Assembly (NCBI GenBank): GCA_000711775.1
Contig: ARYC01000786.1
Coordinates: 1 to 64,000, forward strand
From: Oxytricha trifallax
Taxonomy: Eukaryota > Ciliophora > Spirotrichea > Sporadotrichida > Oxytrichidae
Reading direction: 5' to 3'
Length of the DNA stretch: 64,000 bases
Both the position numbers and the translations under genes were made by a program. Shown here one piece after another: positions 34,480-44,583 of this stretch. The notes under the pieces were generated by a model. It did no database searches. It saw only the letters and a program-made list of their open reading frames with translations, and was not told the origin of the DNA. Numbering within the stretch: position 1 is the stretch's first letter; the number at the start of each line of letters is the position of its first letter.

Positions 34480-37191
34480 TAATGACTCAATGCACTTTAC
34501 GATAACAATGCAGTGCTTATTTTAACTCATCAAAAAATCATTTTCTACCACTTTCTGCTTATACTGTCGTTTTATTTAGGCAAAAATCTCGATACAGTGA
34601 AACTCTGAAAAGTAAGGCGCATTGAACAAGCAGGACCATCTCAATTATTGGAGTTTTTTCTTTACTACTCTTCCGTGATGGCACTTTAAGTTGTCCCAAA
34701 ATATAAGAACATTTTCTTTTTTATCTACTGTATTCAAATTGTCCACGAAATCGACTAAATGCTCTGTCTTTACCGATGATTTAGGCTTAATCATGAAACA
34801 TTCGGGTCCTATATTATTGCTTACCCCTACTATTGCTGCGATTGTTTGCAAATTTATGCCTTCACTCCTCGCCAACTGATTAGGGTATGGTTTGGCCCAT
34901 GTTTTCTTGCGAACTGTATATAATTTGAATATGATCTCATCAACATAAATTATTCATTATCCTGTCGAAATTGTTTGAAAAGTATACTAAATCGCTCTAA
35001 TCTTTGCTATTAGATAGCTGATAACTTATTTTGTAAGGTAAAATTGATTAATTGCTAAATAATTTGAGTAATAAATGCAAATAAAGTATAAATAAGAAGC
35101 TAAATCACGTTGAATATTAGTGTTTAAGCATGAGTAGTGATGAAAAATGTTGAATATTGTATTTTTTTAATCAAATTTAACACTTTAATTTTCGAATTCC
35201 ACCTCCTTCTAATATTCAAATGTTAGTTAATGAACAAAAAGTATTATTTACTATGCACAAACTGTAAATAAGTCACACAGCAATGAAATTGCATGCTAAA
35301 TAGCAAAGTTTCTGTATATTTCCTGTTATTTTAGACAGATAGGTTCCGGCGTTCAGCAGAAATGGTAATTGCTGAATTTTTAATGGAAACCTTGATTATT
35401 AACTTCTAATTTCATAATTAAGATTAAGCTGCTATTAATTAAATTAATTAAGACTAATTTAAACTTTTATAGTTTTAATTCATTTTGAATTCAGTTAAAT
35501 AGAAAAAGATTAATCTAAAGATATTTATGAATTAAGAAGTCTAATTTTATTTTTTACTAATCTTAATTAATTTTTCGGAAGTATTAATTAATTTAATTAA
35601 TAAGGTAAAATTTTTAGAGAATAAATAAATTTTTTGATTAATATACAATTTGGATTAATTAAGATTTAAATAAGTCTTAAAAAATTCAACATTTGAACAA
35701 ATAGTTTGAGATAGCAAATGATATTTAGTTATTTGTAAAAGTAAATTACAGAACATCACAAGATATTCTGACTATATTTGTCCGCGCTTTCCGCGCTAAT
35801 ATTTTGCGCGGAGCACGGATATAGTTAAATATGAAGGCATATCGAGGTACATTTGTCTTAATTCAAATGTATTTAAGCTAAACCTCTCTAGGCCTTAAAG
35901 CCCTATTTTTAATAACTTCTTAATTTTATATAATTATTTTAATAATATATAAATTTACGCAATTTATTAAATTTCAATTTATAATCAAAAGTTAATTCTC
36001 TATAGAGAATTTTGATTAAGCTTAATGTTAATATTTTTTAATTAAAAATTAAAACCATATTATTAAAATTATTATATAAAATTAAGAAATTATTAAAAAA
36101 AGGGCTTTAAGGCCTAGAGAGGTTTAGCTTAAATACATTTGAATTAAGACAAATGTGCCTCGATATGCCTTCATATTTAACTATATCCGCGCTCCGCGCA
36201 AAATATTAGCGCGGAAAGCGCGGACAAATATAGTCAGAATATCTTGTGAAGTTCTGTAATTTACTTTTACAAATAACTAAATATCATTTTGCTATTCAAA
36301 CTCATTTGTTCATATGTTGCATATTTTTTAAGACTTATTTAAATCTTAATTAATCCAAATTGTATATTAATCAAAAAATTTATTTATTCTCTAAAAATTT
36401 TACCTTAACAATTTAATTATAATTATGAAATTAAAAGTTCATAATTAAGATTTCCATTAAAAACGTATTTCATCAATTACCACTTCTGCTGAAAGCCGCA
36501 ACCTCTCTGGCACAAATAACAAGATATATACAGAAATTTTGCTATTTAGCATGCAATTTCATTGCTGTGTGACTTATTGACAGTTTGTGCATGATAAGTA
36601 ATACTGTTTGTTCATTAACTAACATTTGAATATTAGAAGGAGGTGGAATTCGAAAATTAAAGTGTTAAATTTGATTAAAAAAATACAATATTCAACATTT
36701 TTCATCACTACTCATGCTTAAACACTAATATTCAACGTGATTTAGCTTCTTATTTATACTTTATTTGCATTTATTACTCAAATTATTTAGCAATTAATCA
36801 ATTTTACCTTATCAACTAATATACACTCTTCATATTCTTAAATTTAATTCCGTTTTTATTTTACAAGCTAAAGATTAGTCTCATGAAAAATCCTATGAAA
36901 AAGCCTACAGCGAGCATCTATATAGTATGACTTACATTTCTCAAGAGTCTACTCGCTGAGAAGAAATTGTATTTGATGTCTTGAAAACTTTGCTTTTACA
37001 GGTCGATATCTCATTTTGCTGTCTTTTTTGTTGCTCTTGAGGATGACATTGCAGATCTTGCGTACGCGGGCTATAGATAAGCCAAGAAGGTAGCTTATAT
37101 TCTTGTAAGTGCAAAGTATGAGCTCACTTGGGCCTTGGTGTAGCGTACCATACCTCAATAACAAGACGTAGTCTCCCTTTACAGAGTTCAT
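34480..37191 (-). pseudogene. Older-element transposase Y, split by fold-back IR3
   Basis: Minus strand. The N-terminal part at 37191-36812 holds a helix-turn-helix-like region (SYLLGLSIARVRKICNVIL) and LLSEQTLEKCKSYYIDARCR, homologous to the TBE INEKTLKYWAHFSLDQR. Fold-back IR3 (35036-36809) interrupts it. The C-terminal part at 35033-34480 has catalytic motifs IIYVDEIIF, LIFWDNLKCHHGR and an E in FHCIEIFAQIKRQYK. One TGA precedes IIYVDE. Without IR3 and one TA, the two parts join in frame. Tc1/mariner-type DDE, divergent from the TBE transposase. Confidence 0.8.
35036..36809. repeat. Fold-back element IR3 (1.77 kb), TA target duplication
   Basis: Long arms (about 35036-35915 and 36090-36809) are near-perfect reverse complements. 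Ends AGGTAAAATTG...CAATTTTACCT are flanked by TA on both sides (35034-35035 and 36810-36811), as for Tc1/mariner-type insertions. GC islands TTTGTCCGCGCTTTCCGCGC (35778-35797) and the mirror copy near 36215 stand out. A short palindrome AATTCTCTATAGAGAATT lies at the centre. No gene inside. Confidence 0.9.
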
Positions 37192-37650
37192 TCCTTAACT
37201 CTTAGGTGTCATTTCTATTTTATTGTTTATTCTATATATAAATTATTATTAAAAGATTTATTAAAAATTACAATGAATGTTTAAAATTTTACAAGTTATG
37301 AGAAAAAAATTCAGTATCTTATAAATAATGTAATATTAGTGCTGTATTATACCTATTTTAAAATTATTTCTTTCACCATTAAGTTTGTATTAATATAGTA
37401 ATAAATAAAGAAGGAAATAAAAATGATTAAAAAAAGATTAAGAAAATTATAAAAAAAAGCTAATATATTAATAATACAATGACAAAGATAATTGAAATAT
37501 TTGAAATATTTTATTAAATAAAAAATAATAAAAGATTTATTTGCAAAAAATTATGTCAATAAATTTATATAAGTGTATTTTTATAAATTTTATCATAAAT
37601 TAATAAATATAATTAAGGATTAATTTTTTTTTAATCTTATTATATATATA
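37192..37650. other. AT-rich spacer between two older elements
   Basis: Between the start of transposase Y and the end of the kinase of element Z; no C4A4/G4T4 terminus found. Confidence 0.3.
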
Positions 37651-39037
37651 TCAAATTTATATGAATTTAGATTGGTTGTATTAATTAATTTTCTCATTGA
37701 ATTTATTTTTCATCTAAGTAGATAAAAAATTAATATCATCAATAGTAGAGAAACAATCAAAGCTATCCCCTATATTTTTTAACATTAAAACAAAATATTA
37801 ATCATCCTTGAACATTCGTCTAAGAAATGTTGCGTACCTACCTGAGTCTTAATAATTATCATATCTTTTCTTAAACTGCGCCCCCAGAATTACTTCGATA
37901 ATTATTACTACAAATGAGTAAAGTTCTTATCTAGTATCAGACATTTCCATTTCCTTCAAGTTTCTAGCATGCTAATATGAGGTCAATGGGATTTAACTTA
38001 TCTGAGCTTTGAGGCCAACTATAGATGCATCAGAAAAGTTTGTTATAAAAGTCTGGGGTTCTTTATCACTTTTAAGCTTGAAATTTTCACGAGTCAAATA
38101 CCTATGGACTATTCCTAACTATTGTATATTTTTAATAGCATCAATAAACTAGTCTACTATAACTTTCTTAGAAACTAAATTGCCAAGTCTTATCATTAAC
38201 TACAAATAAGTAGAGCTCTAATTAGTCTTTCTATACATGTTTGAGTCATCAAAACTAACTCAAACTATTAAATCAAAATGCTCAGCTTAGTTTTCCTGAA
38301 TTAAGCTCATTATTTTAAAATAATTCAAAAGTCTAGTAACTAAATTCAAATCTTTATTCAAGGTCTTTTTCTATTAAATACATAAGTCTCCATTTATCTG
38401 ATCGAATAGGCTAGTATCAGGATAGAACACTCCAATTTGTTTTGAAATCTCAATAATACTTTTTAATTCCCACCTCACAATTTCTGAGAAGTTAGTTAAA
38501 GTACTTTACTCTTTACTATCAAAACCTTGGTCATGCTATTTATGAAAAGTATTGAGAATCTATTCCTCAAGAATGGTAACACTCTCCTCAGTATTTGGCT
38601 AAAATGCTTTAACAGAAGCAAGAGATTAGTTAAAGATCATAGTCTTTGTTTCCTGTTGAAGTTAGCTCTTGTCAATTGATATACCCTTAGTTTAGTCGTT
38701 TGCAATGAGGCATTGAATCTACTTGATTGTCTATAAAAAAGTTAGAAAATATATGCTTACAATCTCGGAATAGCAGAAAACTTTAAGCTTTGCTATACTG
38801 TGCTAACATAAATGTGTGAGCAATTAATCTTTATCAGCAAATAATTTTTCATTTAGCTCCTACTGTTACCACACACACCATTCAAAACCCCAAAACCCCT
38901 TAATGAGGTTTATAAGTGCTTTGATTTGTAGGGAATTTGTTAGGGGTTGGGGTTATTAAATAAATGCGAGACAAAAATAGCAAGCTATGGGGTAATTTAA
39001 GAAGAAGAGTATATAGATTTAGTGTTTAAACTGCAAT

Positions 39038-40024
39038 ATGGATGTGATATATACAGTGAATAAGTCAAACCTGTACTTAATTATAAGTCAATTGCACTGC
39101 TCTTAAAGAGAAGTCCTTCAACTGTTCGCTCCCACTGCCTTATAGCTGTATAACTAAAGCAATAATAGCTGAATTCAATGCCTTAGAGGAAGTCAAAGTT
39201 TCAATAGAAGCATATTGACTATCTTATTAATGAAAAAACTTTGAAGTATTGGGCTCACTTCTCTCTTGACCAACGAGCTATTATGTTTCACTGCCAGTTC
39301 CCTGAGTTGAAGATCTCTGCATCGTCTGTTGCTAACATTTATAAACGAAATGGTATCTCTTACAAAGGTGTGAATCGTATCAAGAGAGTGATTGATTTCA
39401 CTCTGCCATTTTACAACCATAACCTAAATTATATTTATAATTAAATGCAGAGAGCCTAATAGAATAATATTAAGTTTATACATGCTGACGAGGCTGTGTT
39501 ACCTTCAACACTTTCATCTAGAAGTCTTGGTATAAGAGCATAGTAATATAGAAGTATATGACTAGAAAGTCAAGGTATAAACGATGGCAATTCTTGGAGG
39601 AATTAGTGAAGATACTGGTTTAGAAACTTATGTTATTCATCCTCGCTCTATTAAGACAGAGCAGTATATAAAGTTCTAAGAACAGCTGAGAGAGAAGTAC
39701 CCTGAATAAGAGATAATACTATTCGTTGATAATCTTTCTGTTCATAAGACTAAAGAAACAAGGAAGAGTTATGAACAACTTAAAATAACACCAGTGTTCA
39801 ACGTACCTTACAGTCCATAGTTTAATGGAATTGAGTTCTACTGGGGTATATTAAAAGGCCATTACAAAAAAATGCTGCTATACCACTTGATGCATGACCT
39901 ACCTATTGATACAGTTGACTTTATTAAAAGCTCAGCGAAGAGAGTAGATAATTTATTGGCTTAAAAGCGTGCGAAAGAAGGGAGAGTGAATGTATATAAA
40001 TAAGTTTTAGAGTTAAGTTAATGA
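39038..40024 (+). pseudogene. TBE 42-kDa DDE transposase, copy 3
   Basis: MDVIYTVNKSNLY from 39038. N-terminal domain HIDYLINEKTLKYWAHFSLD and YKRNGISYKGVNRIKRVIDF; HADEAVLP (about 39482-39505) may hold the first catalytic Asp. ILFVDNLSVHKTKE (about 39720-39761) has the second, and PYSPQFNGIEFYWGILK (about 39810-39860) the Glu. Ends TGA 40022-40024. Frame changes lie near 39170 and 39540, so this copy is nearly but not fully intact. Known TBE transposases act in programmed DNA elimination in Oxytricha. Confidence 0.88.
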
Positions 40025-40033
40025 ATATATAAG

Positions 40034-40820
40034 TCACATTTAGAATTCTTTAGAGGAAGCTGGCTTCTCTTTCTTTTCTTCTATTTCTTGCTTCCCTCTC
40101 CTAAGTTTCTTCTCTTGCTGCCAGCTCCTGCATCTATGCTCATTGACTCTGGAGGCTAAATATTTGAATAAAGTCTCTTGCTAACTTCATACTTTGTCTG
40201 CGACTTTCGCTCTCTGTGAAGCTTGCTCTATTCCTTCATCAAAAAGATGCCAGTACCAGATTTTTCTAAAGAGTTAAGCTACAAATCTTACTTGAAATAT
40301 AAGGAAGCTTCTGCAGCTCTGATAGCCAGCTCTCACTTATCTTGATCCCTTTTTTGTCCTTATCTTCCAAAGAGATGCTGTACCTTTTCTTATGAGATTC
40401 TTGAATAATTTCTTTCAAGTAATCACCTTTAATTGTTGCAAGTAATGCCAAAGAAATAGTTTCTTTCAGGCAGTTTATTTGACAACTGCTTCTTAGTAGG
40501 CAGGTACAGCGAAACCTCTGGGTCATTCATAGCATCATCATATCAGTTAGTCACTGAGATTTCTGGATAGTTTGGAATCTCTGAAAACTTACATCTTAAG
40601 TTTTCAATGCTTTCTTCTCTTCGCAGAGTATCGCCCTTAGAAATGAAATTTTGGTACCTTCAATCGTTGGCAAGAACAAACCAACTACATAATCAAGATG
40701 AGTTACTATGAGTTCATAACCTTGCTGCACCAGGTAGCGGCGCAAATCCTCCTTGCTTCTAAATCTCTGAATCAATTCTTGTGCTTGCACTCTTTTCATT
40801 ACATCATTCATTGACTCCAT
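40034..40820 (-). pseudogene. TBE 22-kDa protein gene, copy 3
   Basis: ATG 40820 (MESMNDVMKRVQAQELIQRF). Clean through LFLPTIEGTKISFLRAILCE; a one-base change near 40590 alters the frame before the conserved IPNYPEISVTNL region. Intron 40228-40256 (29 nt, GTACTGGC...ATAG) sits at the same place as in copy 1 and is followed by SKLHRERKSQTKYEVSKRLY. The basic tail ends near TGA 40034-40036. Function unknown. Confidence 0.85.
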
Positions 40821-40994
40821 CTTGTTTACAGATCTAAGAAATGATATTCAAATTTAAGTTTATTGATTTCAATTATACACCTTTGTAAAACTTACTATTA
40901 AATATGGGCATCCTATAGGAGGTCAACCTCTTAGAAGGATATGGAGAAGGTCAAACTTGAGAGATTGATATCAATTTCTACTGTTATAGTTCCA

Positions 40995-41180
40995 TATTTT
41001 TAAATTTAAATTGGTACACTTAATTAGGAGCAGCTCCTAAAATGCTAGTACTTAATTAGGAGCTTTAATTAATGCTAGTACTTAATTAGGAGCACCCTAA
41101 TTTTAATCACAAAATGACAAAATACCTCCTAAAACAGTACGTACTTAATTAGGAGCAGCTCCTAAATTGGTACGTACTAT
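40995..41180. repeat. TBE spacer repeats, copy 3
   Basis: Repeated units of the form GTACTTAATTAGGAGC followed by AGCTCCTAA occur at least five times between the divergent 22-kDa and kinase genes. Several are inverted relative to one another. They may be a shared promoter or a binding site for the element's own zinc-finger protein; that is inference. Confidence 0.65.
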
Positions 41181-41539
41181 AATCAACTTATTATTGAAAG
41201 TTAAAATGGTTACTTTATCACCCAGATTTAGAGCTGGATCGTCTCTTAGCACTCATATTTCTTCTATAATACTCTATAAACTTCCCTTGAAACTTTTATG
41301 CTTGCAAAGCTCTCATATAAGCTCTCAGTTATAGAGGCAGTTTTATAATTTTAAATTCAAATTTAAATATGAGCGCTAACATTTTAAGAAAAACAACAGC
41401 ACTTCCATAAAACTAAATGAGAATGACCTTTGGCAGCAATAAAAAATGTGATAACTGTGAGATGAACTCACATAAGGAACTACCTGAGCTATCACTTGAG
41501 GTCTCTGTTATTAAAATAGAAATTAATAATAGAAAATAA

Positions 41540-42813
41540 ATGGCAAACAAGTGTGTGGGAGACAGAGAGGAGGAGAAAGGTATTAATGAAATGCCTATAC
41601 AAACTGAAGAAGTAGAAGTATACTTTTGCAAGTAGTGTGAGAGAGACTTCGCTCATAAATCAAGCTGGTATAGGCATATGAAAGAGCATAGAGAAGCCAA
41701 GCCAACTGTATACTTAAAGCACGATATCGACGGAAAGTATGAGTGCTTCGAGTGCCATAAGCAGTATGCTCATACAAAAGATTTAAGGAAGCATCTTTTA
41801 AAAGCTCACAAAAAAGATTTAGAAATTGAAAAGCATGAAGATGAATTGAAGCTACTAAACAAAAGAAAAACAAGAGAATCTTCGAAACCTGTAGAGCTTG
41901 AACAAGCTAGTGAATCAGAATATGTGAGGAAATCACGCAACCTACTAGCATCCGAAATCACAAAGATCATGATTAAAATTCAATACAAAAAGATTCCTGT
42001 ACTTGCCTAAATTGACCTAGACACTTCACTTTAAAGCTACCTTATATTAGAAGAATCCTTTGATAAGAAAGTTATCAATGATCATCAGTATGCATACAAG
42101 GTGTATCCCTTCAACTATCTCTTAAGTGATGATAAATACTAGATGGAGTTTACAAATGAGTATCAAGTACTCACTCAAGCAAAGTTCAAAGAGTGTAGAT
42201 ACTTAATAAAGTTAGATGCTGTTCTCCTCGCCAAGGATCATGTTGCTTTCAGACTCCCACTCTATGAAATGACCCTAAGAGATTTCATTACAGATCAAAG
42301 AAATCATAAGTAGCTTGGATAAATAGCAACTCAGACCATACAAGGTATAAAAGAGCTTCACAAGTTAAGGTTTGTTCACAGAGATTTGAAGCCAGAAAAT
42401 ATAATGATAAACTTCTCAACAGTAAGAGTAGCAATAATCGATTTCAATAGAGCCTAAAGAGTGGAAGTATCAAGGCTTGGAACTGTAATGGGAACTCAAG
42501 GGTACTATCCAGAAAGAGAAGACTGAGAGATGGTGACTTTTAATGGGATGTGTGGGCTTTAGCAGCAATAATAATAAAGTGCAATACGCCTCGCAACGAT
42601 TAATACTCTACAAGGTGTGAGAAGGATGCTAAACAAAGAATAAAGCAATTTATTGACAGAACAAGAGTATCTCAATCAATGAAACAAATGGCAGAGTCAA
42701 TAATAATAAAACCAAACTCAAGATCAGACATATCAATAGAAAAGATAGAGTTGTGGTTAAGTAAGATAAACTTCAGACCCCTACCACATGATCCTAAAGT
42801 GCATTTTGAGTGA
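41540..42813 (+). pseudogene. TBE zinc-finger/kinase, copy 3
   Basis: ATG 41540 (MANKCVGDREEEKGINEM). The second Cys of finger 1 is followed by a Gln codon (CKQCERDF...H), finger 2 is CFECHKQYAHTKDLRKHLLK. The kinase domain includes DHVAFRLPLYEMTLRDFITD, FVHRDLKPENIMINFS (about 42371-42418) and VAIIDFNRA (about 42430-42456). A single-base deletion after REDW (near 42524) shifts the frame before the C-terminal part, which ends HDPKVHFE, TGA 42811-42813. The best-preserved kinase copy here. Confidence 0.87.
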
Positions 42814-43274
42814 TTAAATTAAATACATTTACTATAAATTTCACATTAAAACCTATTAATAACCCCAACCCCTAACAAATTCCCTACAAATCAAAGCACT
42901 TATAAACCTCATTAAGGGGTTTTGGGGTTTTGATTCATACTTCTCTTTGCGTTTGACTTGAGAGAAGGACCCTTGATTTCTTGAGTGAACTTTTCTATGC
43001 CTCTTCAATTCAACTGGAGTACACACAATTGCAAATGTCACATTTCGTAAATTTCTAAGGCTTTTTGTTTTGAGTTTTAGCTCTTCTTTTTCTTCTGCTG
43101 CTACAAATCTCCAAATATTATTAGTATAGTTGATGTTTCCTTGAAACTATTTTGCGCCCAGATAATAATAGTTTGTATTATTGTAAAATTACCTGAATTA
43201 TAAGTCTTAGATTTATCTGAATCTTAAGAGGAGTTTGACTGGGAATACCTTTATGACAAAGAAGAAGATTCCAT

Positions 43275-43799
43275 AATTTAAGTTTAAGAAATTACTTAAT
43301 TAAAAGTTTATATTAAATAGATTTAAATAAAGTAATTAAAACAAATTTTGAAATTGTGGTTAAATAACTTATTATCAAATCCAGAAACCCCTAATAACAT
43401 AAAGTTTTGTCCCTAGGAGTCCCCAGGGACATCCCTATTTTTCAATCTAGAGGTTCTTGGTTTTAACTTTGAAAATTCTTAGCTTTAATGAAAGTCAAAG
43501 TCAAAAATACTTTGATAAAATGATTTTTTCTTTTTGGAAAAAAGGATTATGGAACAATAAAAGATGTATTTATTCTCATACATAAACTTTTCTTGTTAAA
43601 TTTTTTATGTTCATAAATGTGATTGCGTCAAAATGCATTAGACAAGGCCAAATCTAAAATAGTAAAGTATAACCAATCAAATATATTCATTTAAAGTATA
43701 AGCGAATTAAATTAATGGACTTAAATTTTCATTCTTGCTAAAAATATTTAAGTCTGAAGTATTTTAATTAAATTCATATTAAATAGACTTACAACTCTT
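43275..43799. promoter_or_regulatory. Spacer between divergent genes of element Z
   Basis: Corresponds in position to the repeat-bearing spacer of TBEs but lacks the TTAATTAGGAGC units. AT-rich; contains AGGAGTCCCCAGGGACATCC near 43415. No motif assigned. Confidence 0.3.
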
Positions 43800-44484
43800 A
43801 TGGAAAGTAACAGGAATATCGTGAACATAAACATTAAGTAGCTTGAGGGACATCTAATACCAAACAAGACTGGTGGTGCCACTTCAAATATTCATGTAAT
43901 TTTCCTAACTTAAATACTTTAGTGGGATATCACTGCCTAGTTTTTAAAAGACTACTATGAGGTTCATTAAAGATGTATTAAGCTGCAAAAAAGAGCTCAT
44001 AAAATCTGCAGACATAATTTATGTCAATGTCCCTAACTTCCCAGAGCTCTCTGTAGCAAACATTTATGACCTAATTAAAAATGAGGAAGCTGTAAACAAA
44101 TACCTAGGAATTTACGAAGACATAAAGGAGCTACCTGACAAGCACTTCTTCTTTGGAATACTAGGTACACTAAAGAATGAGTTCATTACATAACTTGTCC
44201 AGAACCAGCAGAATCTTAGATACACAGGCTAAGCTGATAAAGAATAGAAAGAAACTATTCAAATAAATGAAGAATTGCTCAAAGAAATCCAATCTATTTC
44301 CAGATACTCTAGTAAGTTATAAATACACAAATTTATGTATGCTTTATTTTAGAAAAAAAAAGGAAAGGCCTTATCGATGTTAAAGATCAGTTCAGGGAGA
44401 AAGTAGAACAAAAAACGGAAAAGATTTGAGATTGTTTCAGAATAACAGCAGCCGATGTAAATTCAGCAGCATAATTAAAATTGA
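43800..44484 (+). pseudogene. 22-kDa-like gene of older element Z
   Basis: ATG 43800 (MESNRNIVNINIKQLEGHL). A likely short intron near 43895-43921 precedes LPSFQKTTMRFIKDVLSCKK, matching TBE FLPTIEGTKISFLRAILCEE. The following VNVPNFPELSVANIYDLI and LPDKHFFFGILGTLKNEFIT match the TBE protein block for block. A likely intron (GTAAGTTATA...TTTTAG, near 44311-44353) lies close to the TBE intron position, then KKKGKALSMLKISSGRK to TGA 44482-44484. One frame change at the first intron is unexplained. The conserved order shows Z is a TBE relative. Confidence 0.7.
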
Positions 44485-44583
44485 TGCATATAAATAATGA
44501 ATCGCAAATTATGAAAGCCCACCTAGCAAAAGAATGCCATTTAACATGTGATATAATTTAATTTTAATAAAATTAACTTTAAA

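Larger units (their letters stand above)
38883..42932 (+). mobile_element. TBE transposon copy 3, complete, clean ends
   Basis: 4050 bp. Left end CAAAACCCCAAAACCCC (38883-38899), right end GGGGTTTTGGGGTTTTG (42916-42932), with ATT directly repeated on both sides (38880-38882 and 42933-42935). Order: transposase (+), 22-kDa (-), spacer repeats, kinase (+), the mirror of copies 1 and 2. It lies inside the older kinase gene Z and is the youngest-looking copy in the window. Confidence 0.97.
37651..43274 (-). pseudogene. Older-element zinc-finger/kinase Z, split by TBE copy 3
   Basis: Minus strand. ATG 43274 (MESSSLSQRYSQSNSSQDSD), likely intron 43147-43192, first finger KCDICN...RHRKVH with one frame change. 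TBE copy 3 (38883-42932) then interrupts the second finger, and the frame resumes at WCVWQQQELNEKLF. An intron at 38731-38760 precedes a long open region with one TGA (38260-38262). The kinase region has HRYLTRENF where TBEs have HRDLKPEN (about 38115-38085), and TNFSDA where they have IDFNRA, so catalytic Asp residues are missing. Ends at TGA 37651-37653. A pseudokinase-like relative of the TBE protein. Confidence 0.75.
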
